From Minisyncoccota bacterium (GTDB lineage: Bacteria; Verrucomicrobiota; Lentisphaeria; Oligosphaerales; MVZH01): a stretch of DNA of 33,547 bases. Positions 8,545 to 17,356 of this stretch are shown piece after piece; within the stretch, counting starts at the first letter, position 1, and every line of letters starts with the position of its first letter. Below the pieces are notes generated by a model. It had not been told where the DNA came from and searched no databases. It was given only the letters and a program-made list of their open reading frames with translations. The translations under genes and the position numbers were made by a program. The stretch lies in NCBI GenBank assembly GCA_021734725.1, contig JAIPIM010000003.1, positions 1 to 33,547 of the forward strand, read 5' to 3'.

Positions 8545-9687
8545 TCACTGCCGTTGCAGCTCGGCCAGAGTCTCGGAGTTCTCGATGCGGTAGATATAGA
8601 GGAGGACGGCACACAGACCGAAGATGAGCGGTCCGTAAACGATCCCGATCATGCCGAACAAGCGTAAGCCGCCCAGGATCGCGAAAAAGAGCACAACCGT
8701 AGACATCCCGGAACGTCCCTGCATGAGTATGGGACGTAGGAAATTGTCAACCATACCAACCACCAGGATGCACCACAGGGTCAGGAAAATGGCCGCTCCA
8801 ATTTTTCCCATAATCAGCAGGTAAATCACCGCGGGCACCCATATCAGAGCCGTCCCAACCAGCGGGACCAGCGATGCAAGGCCAAGCATCACCCCCCAGA
8901 ACAACGCCGGTATACCCACGATCTTGAACGCGATCATGGCCACAACCGCCTGCACGGCGGCGGTCAGAAAGATCCCCAGCAAGACTGCTTTTGCCAAGTG
9001 TCCAATGCGTTCGAGCAATGTTTCCTCGTACGTCGCCGCAAGCGGAAACAATCCCAGAATATAATGAAGCATACGGTCGCCGTCTCTAAAGGCGTAGAAC
9101 ATGACAAACAGCATAATAAAAAAATTGGCGATCATCAGCCCGGCTTGCGTCAACACCGGCAGGATCCGTTCGGATACGTAGCCGATGGCACCCTCGCTAA
9201 GACGCAGAAGGGTCCCCCGGATATTCAGTTGAGTGGTCTCGCCAGACATAAAGTGATCCATATAGAACTGGCGGATCTTCTGAACACGTGGATGCTCCAG
9301 CAACTCCCGCACCTTCTCACCTTCCATGGCCTTTTCCAGATTGCCGTTTTCCAACCATACTTTGGCATGCCGAAATACTTCAACTCCCTGATCGACCAGT
9401 GACGACACAAACAGCAGAACAGGGATGATAACCAGCAGTGACACAATCACGACCATGACAAAGGCGGCAATGTTTCGGCGTCCATTCAGACGCTTTTCAA
9501 TAAACCTGTACAGAGGATAAAAAATCGAGGCAAGCAGCAGGGCTAGAATGATTGGCGCGAGAAATGGGCGAAGCATCACGATAACTGCGCCCAGTGAGGC
9601 AAAAATCAAGACAAACAATACAATGCGCGACAGCCAGGAGGCCTGCCGTTGTTTTCGTTTGGTAAAATAGGGATGAAGTCGGCGCAT
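8545..9687 (-). CDS. AI-2E family transporter (PerM/YdiK-like membrane protein)
   Basis: 380 aa polytopic protein. FLAPIILALLLASIFYPLY, VPLVGTALIWVPAVIYLL and DNFLRPILMQGRSGMSTVVLFFAILGGLRLFGMIGIVYGPLIFGL are family hallmarks. Confidence 0.93.
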   Translation of the reverse strand: MRRLHPYFTKRKQRQASWLSRIVLFVLIFASLGAVIVMLRPFLAPIILALLLASIFYPLYRFIEKRLNGRRNIAAFVMVVIVSLLVIIPVLLFVSSLVDQGVEVFRHAKVWLENGNLEKAMEGEKVRELLEHPRVQKIRQFYMDHFMSGETTQLNIRGTLLRLSEGAIGYVSERILPVLTQAGLMIANFFIMLFVMFYAFRDGDRMLHYILGLFPLAATYEETLLERIGHLAKAVLLGIFLTAAVQAVVAMIAFKIVGIPALFWGVMLGLASLVPLVGTALIWVPAVIYLLIMGKIGAAIFLTLWCILVVGMVDNFLRPILMQGRSGMSTVVLFFAILGGLRLFGMIGIVYGPLIFGLCAVLLYIYRIENSETLAELQRQ

Positions 9688-9698
9688 GGGTCCGGTCT

Positions 9699-10547
9699 TT
9701 AGTCAGAGGGGTCTGACCGATTTTCGGCCGTCGTCCCATTCTGATTATAACTCCAATAGTTGCGAATGTAATCCCAGGCTTCAACGGGAGTATCGCAAAA
9801 CCGAACAATATCCAGATCGTCAGGACTCACCAAACCGCGCTCGACAAACAGTTCCCAATTGATAACATCACGCCAAAACTCGCCACCGAAAAGCACAACG
9901 GGAATCGGTTCGATTTTTCCCGTCTGGATAAGGGTCAGTGTTTCGAATACCTCGTCCATGGTTCCGAACCCGCCCGGGAACGCGCACAACGCCCTCGCAC
10001 GCAACAGAAAATGCATCTTGCGAATACTGAAATAATGAAATTGAAAGCACAGATCGTCTGTAATATACGCATTAGGCTCCTGCTCGAATGGAAGAGTAAT
10101 ATTCAAACCAATGGACTTGGCGCCGACGTCATTGGCCCCACGGTTCCCCGCTTCCATTATGCCACCCCCTCCACCCGTCATGATGACAAAATCACATGTA
10201 TCATCGCGCTGTGCACAGCGGCTGACTATACTGGCGAACTCACGTGCCATTTCGTAGTAATGACTTTGCTCCATGCGGATATGGGCCAACCGCAAGCGCT
10301 CCCGCACCTCCGGATCGTCGGGCGCACGGTCATGTTCAGCCCGGACACGCTCAAGCCCTTCCCGCGCCGATTCCGGAGTGGGCAGGCGCGCACTTCCGAA
10401 CAAGACAATGGTCGAGCGGATATTCTTGTCATGCATGGCGATTTCCGGCTTCAAATATTCCAGCTGAAGCCGCACGGGGCGACAATGTTCCCCCTTAAGA
10501 AAAGCCATGTCTTCGTACGCTTTTAACGGTATCTGGCGTGTCTCCAC
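9699..10547 (-). CDS. TIGR00730/LOG family Rossmann-fold protein
   Basis: VLFGSARLPTPES, VIMTGGGGGIMEAGNRGA, ALCAFPGGFGTMDEVFETLTLIQTGKI (PGGxGTxxE motif). Confidence 0.92.
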   Translation of the reverse strand: METRQIPLKAYEDMAFLKGEHCRPVRLQLEYLKPEIAMHDKNIRSTIVLFGSARLPTPESAREGLERVRAEHDRAPDDPEVRERLRLAHIRMEQSHYYEMAREFASIVSRCAQRDDTCDFVIMTGGGGGIMEAGNRGANDVGAKSIGLNITLPFEQEPNAYITDDLCFQFHYFSIRKMHFLLRARALCAFPGGFGTMDEVFETLTLIQTGKIEPIPVVLFGGEFWRDVINWELFVERGLVSPDDLDIVRFCDTPVEAWDYIRNYWSYNQNGTTAENRSDPSD

Positions 10548-10617
10548 CGAGAATTGTCCTCATAGTTCATACACTTTTTCACCACTTTTTTCACGAATTC
10601 AGGACAGTGACAAATAA

Positions 10618-11718
10618 TCACTTCGCGTCCATTGCTTTTACCCATGCCTTGGCCTCTTCCTGAATGGCGGCCGTCTTGCCGCCGTCCGATAGTTGCATGA
10701 TAAAATGCTTGAACAATTCCATCAGCACCGTCTGAAAGACATACAGGTTTGTCATGCGCTCTTCGAATATGCTGCCCGGGTCGAGCGCTTCGCCTTCCGG
10801 CACTTTCAGCCCGCGGAAAATAAAATGCTCGGCGTCCACGGAAACGCTCCAGACCTCAGCTTGAGAACGTGCCATAACGAGCTTTGCCTGACGAAGTTTC
10901 TTCCCGACCATGAGAGCGGCCTTGGCTTCCGCCGCCAATGTGGGAAGTCCTTTGCGGATGGCGGATTCAAGGGCCCCCTGCCCGTCCGCTACAAACACGA
11001 GGGGGCCGTCAATCATCATGCTGAACTCGCCTAACTGTGTTTTGGGCAGAACACCGTTGCGCTGATCCAGGTAGAACCAGAGCCACGTCAGAAAACTCTC
11101 CCCCAGCGTTCCACCGGCCATGGCATCGTCCTGTTCAGGCGAGAAATTTAATGTGGCGAGTGATGAAATATCGCCCTGGATATGTTCCGCGGCCACAACT
11201 TCCGGTGCCAGCGGTATCGGTTCAAATCCCACGGTCTGATGAAACATAGCGGCGAACGTGTCGAACTGCTTGTCGGATGTTGCCGTCACATAGAGCTTGT
11301 CCGAACTGGAGTCCACCACGAAATGAATGCCGGTCAATTGCGGCGGCATATCCGGCAGCAATCGTTCCGTTACTTCCTGCTTGATCTGCTTGCGTTGCTT
11401 GCGGCCGACAGTCTCCTGCCCTTGCTCCGACATCAGCTCAAGCTCAGCCATGCGGCACTCGGCCTGCAACAGGGACGCGGGAATCTTGCGCTGAGCCTGC
11501 CGCAGACACAGACGCAAATAGCCGCCGAGATAAGCGGTCTCTTCGTCGATGCGCGACTCAAGCAGATGCCGTCCACTGACCCACCCCAACTGGGGCTCAT
11601 CCTTAACGTATTGCAAGGGCGCCGCCGCTTTGTCCGCAAAGCGACTGAGAGCATCCTCAGGCATCGGCTGCGGCATATGACAAACACGAAAAATGACACT
11701 GCCAGACTCAAACGGCAT
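10618..11718 (-). CDS. RdgC-like (recombination-associated) protein, divergent
   Basis: RKIPASLLQAECRMAELELMSEQGQETVGRKQRKQIKQEVTERLLPDMPPQLTGIHFVVDSSSDKLYVTATSDKQFDTFAAMFHQTVGFEPIPL matches the RdgC pattern (RLLPASVV...GRKEKKELKE...LLPRAF...D...LVVDAAS). ATG at 11718 (MPFESGSVIFRV) preferred over the supplied start at 11748. Confidence 0.65.
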   Translation of the reverse strand: MPFESGSVIFRVCHMPQPMPEDALSRFADKAAAPLQYVKDEPQLGWVSGRHLLESRIDEETAYLGGYLRLCLRQAQRKIPASLLQAECRMAELELMSEQGQETVGRKQRKQIKQEVTERLLPDMPPQLTGIHFVVDSSSDKLYVTATSDKQFDTFAAMFHQTVGFEPIPLAPEVVAAEHIQGDISSLATLNFSPEQDDAMAGGTLGESFLTWLWFYLDQRNGVLPKTQLGEFSMMIDGPLVFVADGQGALESAIRKGLPTLAAEAKAALMVGKKLRQAKLVMARSQAEVWSVSVDAEHFIFRGLKVPEGEALDPGSIFEERMTNLYVFQTVLMELFKHFIMQLSDGGKTAAIQEEAKAWVKAMDAK

Positions 11719-11842
11719 AATACATCCTTTCTCTCCAGATCCAAACAAGGGATTTCAGCGGCATTAAAGCAAACCTTAAATATAGACCGGCTAGCATCGG
11801 TTGTAAACCCGGGAACCTATCCGACTTTGGCGGCCTACGGCA

Positions 11843-12796
11843 TCAAAACTCGTTAAACACCTCGTGGCCAGTGCGAAGTGTGCCGTCAGCTTCGATGAAG
11901 GCCATGTAGCCGGCAGGACCTATCGGGCCAAACTCCGGACGGTGCCCGTCAGCGACCAGCGTATGATGGAGAAGGTGCGGAAGAAACCCCAGTCGCCTTT
12001 CGTTGTAAGCGCGAAGGGATACCTTGATGGACTCCACGCGTTCCCCGTCCTCAAGGCTCCCCCAGCAGCACTCAGTGACCAGAGCGGGCTTGCCGGTTCG
12101 ATTGATGACCTGTATGGACTCGTCGAGGGATGTCTGCAGGGCTTCAGGCGTAGAGCACCAGGATGTGCGGAAATAGGGATGCAGCGAGAAGGCATCCACC
12201 CATTCCGCGATCCCACTTTCCTGGACGGCCGCGTCATGCGCCCATTGTGTGCCGACCGTGCACAGCGCACCGTTGTCTACCTCGCGGACGGCATCCCGCA
12301 TCTCAAGCAGGAAGCCTCCCCACAGTTGCCTGCTGCCCGTGTCCCTCGCGTTGTTGAACGGTTCGTTGCAGAGGTCCCATATCAGGATCGCGTCCCGCTG
12401 TGGCATTACCGCCGCAACCACATCGCGCACATACTGCCGGTACACGGTCCGGTTTTTATGCGGAACAATTAGCTCAGGCACGAGGCCGCCGAAGCTCGGG
12501 AGTCCGAACCAGCCATTGAACACGACCGGTATCGCCCTCAGTTCCAGCTCGGCGAGAATCCCGGCCGCGGTCGCCAGATTGCTTAGGTACCGCTCCCGAT
12601 CACTCAGCCACGCATCCATCGACAGCCAGATGCGAACAGTATTTATCCCCGGGAAAAACGTCTTCCCGCGTGACAGCTCGATACGATACAGCTGCGGAGT
12701 GAAACGCTCCCAGACCTGGAGCCCATTCATTCCGTTGCTCGGCTGATAGTTGAACCCGCGTATGGATTCGTAGGTGGCGTTCTTTAGTTCGACCAT
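11843..12796 (-). CDS. Glycoside hydrolase, GH5-like (cellulase/mannanase superfamily)
   Basis: ILIWDLCNEPFNN (acid/base NEP motif), FSLHPYF, KPALVTECCWG (candidate nucleophile Glu at a beta-strand end). 317 aa. Confidence 0.75.
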   Translation of the reverse strand: MVELKNATYESIRGFNYQPSNGMNGLQVWERFTPQLYRIELSRGKTFFPGINTVRIWLSMDAWLSDRERYLSNLATAAGILAELELRAIPVVFNGWFGLPSFGGLVPELIVPHKNRTVYRQYVRDVVAAVMPQRDAILIWDLCNEPFNNARDTGSRQLWGGFLLEMRDAVREVDNGALCTVGTQWAHDAAVQESGIAEWVDAFSLHPYFRTSWCSTPEALQTSLDESIQVINRTGKPALVTECCWGSLEDGERVESIKVSLRAYNERRLGFLPHLLHHTLVADGHRPEFGPIGPAGYMAFIEADGTLRTGHEVFNEF

Positions 12797-14205
12797 AATT
12801 CCCTCGTCCTCGGAGCCTGTCGAATTTGGGCGGCATGAAACGCTTTCGACTCATGCCGTCCAAGTCCGAAGCCTCCTAGTATGATCTGAAGATCCATGAC
12901 ATTCGTCTTTGTGGGGCCGGTTATGACCAGATCATTCAGGGAAGCGAAAAACGGATACGCGTCGTGTTCAAGAAGAGCTGTTTCCGGATTAAGTCCGGCG
13001 TCACAAGCTCTCGAGACAGTTTTTCCATCAACCATCGCGCCGGCCGCGTCCGTGGGCCCGTCGGTGCCATCGGTCCCAGCACTCAAAACCGTCAGACCCG
13101 GCTGCCCGGAAATCTCCAACGCGGCCGCCAACGCCAGTTCCTGGTTTCGCCCGCCTTTTCCATAATGTTCGCCAAGCGAAACCGTAGTTTCACCTCCGGA
13201 GATCATACAGGTTCGCTCACCGCTTCCCCTGATCTTTTCAATCGCATCCCCGCACAGTGAGCGCGCGGCCACGCGTGCCTCGCCAGCGACGGGTTCTTTC
13301 AGAACGTCCACCTTGTATCCCCTCTTCTCCGCCTCTTTAGCCGCAAAAGCTTTGGCCAACTCATTGTTGCCGCACAAAACACGGTACACCTTCTCGAACA
13401 CCGGGTCTCCCGGCTTGGGTGTTTCCGACCGCGTTCCACGCATTCCAGCTTGAATCACCTGACGAACAGCATCGGACACCTGTTCCCATATCCCGTAACG
13501 ACAGAGGATGTCATGGGCCTCGGCAAAGGTGCTGGGATCAGGTGCGAACGGCCCGGATGCAATGGTAGCGGGATCGTCCCCAACCACATCGGAGAGCGTC
13601 AGTTCCACCACAGTGGCTGGACTGGCAAGCTGGGCGCATCGCCCCCCTTTCACCGCCGATACGTGCTTGCGCACCGCATTGATCTCGTCAATCGCCGCTC
13701 CCGATGCCAATAGAACCCGATTCAGGTCAACGATATCGTTTAATTCCAATCCCGCCGCGGGCTGGCAGAATAATGCGGAGCCGCCGCCGCTGATCAATGC
13801 AATAACTAAGTCATCTTCCCGGAGACTGGACAACAGGCTTGAGATCTTATTGGCCCCCCGAACTCCCCGCGCATCCGGCTCCGGATGCCTCGCCTCGCAT
13901 ATCTCGACAGCCTTCAGTTGAACGTCTTCCCGATGCCCCTCTTTTATAATCGCAACTCCCTCGGCAATGCGGTCTCCGAGAACGTCCTCCACCGCCCGCG
14001 CCATAGGGTACCCTGCTTTGCCGAGCCCCACGACAACGACACGATGAATGTCAGCCAAGCGCCGGGTGACAGGTGGATTGCCCCGTACGAACAGATCCCC
14101 CTTTTCCAGACACAGGACACGGTGCACCGCGGCATACGGTTCCACGCCGGCAACTCCGGCCTTGAAAATCTCGAATGCGTCAGTTCGAAGAGAGCGTAGA
14201 TTCAC
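12784..14205 (-). CDS. Glycerate 2-kinase, DUF4147/MOFRL family
   Basis: VVGLGKAGYPMARAVEDVL, LISGGGSALFCQPAAGL, VRKHVSAVKGGRCAQLA, SAGTDGTDGPTDAAGAMVDG, ITGPTKTNVMDLQIIL. GTG start. Confidence 0.93.
   Translation of the reverse strand: MNLRSLRTDAFEIFKAGVAGVEPYAAVHRVLCLEKGDLFVRGNPPVTRRLADIHRVVVVGLGKAGYPMARAVEDVLGDRIAEGVAIIKEGHREDVQLKAVEICEARHPEPDARGVRGANKISSLLSSLREDDLVIALISGGGSALFCQPAAGLELNDIVDLNRVLLASGAAIDEINAVRKHVSAVKGGRCAQLASPATVVELTLSDVVGDDPATIASGPFAPDPSTFAEAHDILCRYGIWEQVSDAVRQVIQAGMRGTRSETPKPGDPVFEKVYRVLCGNNELAKAFAAKEAEKRGYKVDVLKEPVAGEARVAARSLCGDAIEKIRGSGERTCMISGGETTVSLGEHYGKGGRNQELALAAALEISGQPGLTVLSAGTDGTDGPTDAAGAMVDGKTVSRACDAGLNPETALLEHDAYPFFASLNDLVITGPTKTNVMDLQIILGGFGLGRHESKAFHAAQIRQAPRTRELWSN
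12812..12876. repeat. Imperfect inverted repeat (about 26-27-bp arms, 12-nt loop) overlapping the glycerate kinase 3' end
   Basis: GGAGCCTGTCGAATTTGGGCGGCATGA (12812-12838) / TCATGCCGTCCAAGTCCGAAGCCTCC (12851-12876). Arms resemble the 503-524 repeat. Confidence 0.8.
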
Positions 14206-14325
14206 TGTGAAGTGCGTTTACCTTAATCTTGATCTTTGCCGTAGTCTTTCGCTCTGATCGCAATCCGCTGCACCACCGCTGACATTTCACGGATTCAGGA
14301 CTATAGCCTGAAAACCGGTTGCGGG

Positions 14326-14370
14326 GACAGTGTGACCGCCTTTTTTTGATGGGAATTCCGTCACACGTCC
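14326..14370. repeat. Hairpin 1 of a three-hairpin run
   Basis: GGACAGTGTGAC (14326-14337) pairs with GTCACACGTCC (14360-14370), with one bulged A and a 22-nt loop containing a T7 run. Confidence 0.6.
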
Positions 14371-14399
14371 GCTGAAAAGCCGGATTCCGGCTTTTCAGC
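14371..14399. repeat. Hairpin 2: perfect 13-bp stem, 3-nt loop
   Basis: GCTGAAAAGCCGG-ATT-CCGGCTTTTCAGC. Confidence 0.9.
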
Positions 14400-14404
14400 A
14401 ATAT

Positions 14405-14465
14405 CAGGCTGTTGGATTTAGTGGCTCGAATCCATCAGATTCGAGGCGCTAAGTCCGACAGCCTG
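14405..14465. repeat. Hairpin 3: 28-position stem, 5-nt loop
   Basis: CAGGCTGTTGGATTTAGTGGCTCGAATC-CATCA-GATTCGAGGCGCTAAGTCCGACAGCCTG. 24 Watson-Crick pairs, 3 T-G (G-U in plus-strand RNA) and 1 mismatch. Right arm carries the dispersed motif AGTCCGAC / GTCGGACTTAG. Confidence 0.92.
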
Positions 14466-15912
14466 CCAGGACAAAAGCGGGGCTGCTCCACGCGCGAGCG
14501 CCGTTTCCGAAAGTCGCCCGCACATAGTAGTATACGAAGTCTCCAATATGCTTCGAAGACAACCACAACGGGCTTAAATCCTCCTCATCAACGTAGTCGA
14601 TATCGGCGCGCCAGTCATTGGGGTTGAATGTGTGAACGGTCTCGCCGTTGCGGACAATATCCACCGACTCGATATCGGTTTTTCCAGCGACCGCGGCTTG
14701 GATCCGCCTGGTCTTGCAATTCTCCATTTTCGTTCCGAAGGGCTGGCCGTTCACCGTTCCCATGACGAGAGAACGATCGAGGCTGGCGGCATAACAACGA
14801 CGCTCTTTCAAGGCCTGGACCAAGCTCGAGCGCTCCAGCGAGTTCGCGAAAACGGCGGTCATCCCCGGATGCGCGTCAATGTGGTCCGCCTCGAATCCCC
14901 TGCCGCGCCCGGTGGTTAATGTGCAATGGGAATCCGTCCCTCCAATGAACCCCAGAGGGAGCCCCTGATTCAGCAGATCGACTGCGTAACTCGGACCGTC
15001 GTGAACCTTTTTCAGAGGGTTGGGATTGCCCCGATATTCCGAAGTTCCCCATTTCGAGTGAATTTCAACCACCGGCATCATCGCCTCTCCCGGATATATG
15101 GCATCCGGGATTTCACCGTGTTTGCCCGTGCGGGTGGTGTGATGGGGCACGACAATAAAATCGTCCTCGCTCATTTTCCCCTTCATCTCGTCGGCCAGGG
15201 TGGCCACATTGCCGCCATCGTACTCGTCGACGAAGAGGTCGGGAAAACCCGTCATATACACATTGTTGTCCCCGCCGCATCCTCCCTGCAGCGAGGCTTC
15301 GAAACAGGGCAGAGTCACAAACTTCCCGGGCTCATTGAAGAGATTCGCCACGGCCGTCTGCTCTTTCCATTTGGCATACTCGCAACGTCCGTTGGAGACG
15401 TGGTCCGCGGCACTGGCCCAGTCCAAACCGGTGCTGTGGCGAGCCGCTGTAAAACAGTAGTTAAGGGAACGGCAACGTTCAGGATGACAGTTCGACAGGT
15501 TGGTGTGGATGTGCGGATCTCCCCACCAAATCGACTCCGTGTTCGCCGAGGAACACCTTGTTGGATTACTGTGGAAAAGACGACCGCCGAGCATACCCTC
15601 AAACCGAAATACCCCCTCGTCACCCAAAACAACTCCCCCGATTCGAGCCACAGCCGGCTCGCCTTCGGTGAATGAGATCTCCACATCCAGACCGCCGCCC
15701 CCCGACCCTTTGACGCCGACTTTCGCAACAGCGCGCGTTGCCGGAAAGCCGTGCTCGTCATAAACCGCCACTTTAATGTCGAAAGGTATTCCCGGACGGG
15801 TCAGAGACGGAATAACCAGATTCAGCGAGTCGGGGACCCCGTCCGGCCCTTCCAGCATCAGAATTTTCCGTTCCATCTCGGCGAGAAAAGTCACGCGGCA
15901 ATCCATGGTCAA
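14449..15912 (-). CDS. DUF3604/PHP-like metal-dependent phosphoesterase-family protein
   Basis: IWWGDPHIHTNLSNCHPERC (WGDxHxHT...), GLDWASAADHVSN, VPHHTTRTGKHGEIPD, GFIGGTDSHC: His/Asp metal ligands typical of DUF3604. 487 aa. Confidence 0.82.
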   Translation of the reverse strand: MTMDCRVTFLAEMERKILMLEGPDGVPDSLNLVIPSLTRPGIPFDIKVAVYDEHGFPATRAVAKVGVKGSGGGGLDVEISFTEGEPAVARIGGVVLGDEGVFRFEGMLGGRLFHSNPTRCSSANTESIWWGDPHIHTNLSNCHPERCRSLNYCFTAARHSTGLDWASAADHVSNGRCEYAKWKEQTAVANLFNEPGKFVTLPCFEASLQGGCGGDNNVYMTGFPDLFVDEYDGGNVATLADEMKGKMSEDDFIVVPHHTTRTGKHGEIPDAIYPGEAMMPVVEIHSKWGTSEYRGNPNPLKKVHDGPSYAVDLLNQGLPLGFIGGTDSHCTLTTGRGRGFEADHIDAHPGMTAVFANSLERSSLVQALKERRCYAASLDRSLVMGTVNGQPFGTKMENCKTRRIQAAVAGKTDIESVDIVRNGETVHTFNPNDWRADIDYVDEEDLSPLWLSSKHIGDFVYYYVRATFGNGARAWSSPAFVLAGCRT

Positions 15913-16006
15913 AACCCTTCCATAAAATTGAGCTTACGAAGTCTGAGTCCGAAAAACAAACGCTCGCAAGCATACTCTTACGGCCAGCTTGAGCTTTTAG
16001 AGTAGA

Positions 16007-16069
16007 CTCATCCTTCCGCCCTCAGCCCTCATCCTTCCGCCTTCAGCCCTCATCCTTCCGCCTTCAGCA
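16007..16069. repeat. Tandem repeat, 3 x 21 bp
   Basis: CTCATCCTTCCGCCCTCAGCC, CTCATCCTTCCGCCTTCAGCC, CTCATCCTTCCGCCTTCAGCA. The last unit overlaps the stop codon of the GH116-like ORF. Confidence 0.92.
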
Positions 16070-17248
16070 TTCAAAAAAACGCGTGTCTCCGAGCTGCACT
16101 ATGCCGTCACCCAAACCGGCCAATACTCGGTCGCCAACAGTAAGCTTATCAACTCGCACCTCACCACCCACAACCCTCAGAACGATGCTCTCGCCATTCT
16201 GGCATAACGTACCCCATGCATAGCCGGTGGACCAAAACCACGTAACTGGTTTCTCCGAGGCAGCAAACCGCATCTCACCAGTCACGGCCGAATAATGAAA
16301 TCCGGTCAATGCCGCAATAGCGCCCCAGCTGGCCATGGCACGCGCATAGTGATGACCACATTCCGCTTCGTTGAACGGACTCCGTTTACGTCCGTCATAG
16401 CGGTGGCGGATCGCCTGGATGCATGCCAGCCCGTCATCAACCAGTCCTTCCTGCAGCATCCCGATCGCGGCTGTGTATTCAAAGCCGGTCATGACTTCGG
16501 AAAAATAGGGAAACGGCTGTTCGGGACGCCTGCCCTTCGGGTAGCTTGCCATCAACAAGGCGGATTCACCACCGAGCGCGTAACTGCGTCCACTATTAAA
16601 ATGACCGTGAAATGTCTGCCGCCAGTTATAGCGCCGAATGCTCTCGTAGGCACGCCGCACATGAACAGGATCGAGGAGGTACCCCAACCCCAGGATATGT
16701 GCCATGTACTGTCCCACCAGTTGGTCGATCAAGCATCCTGCTCCGAGCTGCAGTATCGGGCACGGGCCGGGGTTGCGTATGTACAATCCATCCGCAACAT
16801 CGGCTGGACCGCCAACTGGGCGGATTTCGTGTTCGTAATACTCGCCGTTGAACAACTGTTCGTCAACCCACTGGCGGCCCCGTTCAAACAGGGAATGGCA
16901 CGTCGCCGCAAACTCATGTTCCTCCCGGAAACGGGGAATCCCGTGGTTCGCGGCCCGACTCCCGTGGGACCCCTCGTATTCAGCCGCGTCCAGCGGACCC
17001 TCCAAACCGTACGTTGCCACTTCCCCATCAGCATCCTGCAGATTCAGCGCGAAAAAGGGTGCGGTACGCCGGATGCCTTCCCCAACCTCCGGGATGAACC
17101 CTTTCGCCGGCCTATTCATGACCTCCCAGTCTCGCAAATCCCCCCGGCCGCCAAGCGACACGGTGCCCGTCCCAATCCCTCCGAGCGGCATGGCCACCCG
17201 GTACAGATGATCACCGTCATACGAGGTCAAAACAGGCCACTTCTTCAT
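16064..17248 (-). pseudogene. GH116 (beta-glucosidase/glucocerebrosidase-like) gene with internal in-frame deletion; likely non-functional or assembly-collapsed
   Basis: N-terminus PLGGIGTGTVSLGGRGDLRDWEVMNRPAKGF...EGSHGSRAANHGIPRF and C-terminus EFAATCHSLFERGRQWVDEQLFNGEYYEHEIRP...GLGYLLDP...RRAYESIRRYNWRQTFHGHFNSGRSYALGGESALLMASYPKG are both GH116-like but fused directly. Total is 394 aa, whereas GH116 enzymes are typically about 800 aa or more. Confidence 0.68.
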
Positions 17249-17356
17249 TCTGAACTATCCTTATGCCTTCGGATGCAAAACTCAGTTACCGGTGGAGAGT
17301 TTATGTTTATAGTAACACCGCAAGATGGCGGTTGCGAAATGGCCTTCGCGCCAGTC

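Noticed and set aside
10590-10606. TTCACGAATTCAGGACA resembling TTCACGGATTCAGGACT near 14288
   Set aside because: Only two copies of about 17 bp with 2 mismatches and no palindromic partner; too weak to call a repeat family.
11182-11856. 224-aa plus-strand ORF opposite the RdgC-like gene
   Set aside because: The minus-strand protein fits RdgC; the plus-strand ORF looks like a complement artefact.
14926-15675. 249-aa plus-strand ORF opposite the DUF3604 gene
   Set aside because: Antisense to metal-ligand motifs of DUF3604; no recognisable domain.
16007-16069. CRISPR-like array
   Set aside because: Units are directly adjacent with no spacers and there are no cas genes; it is a simple tandem repeat.
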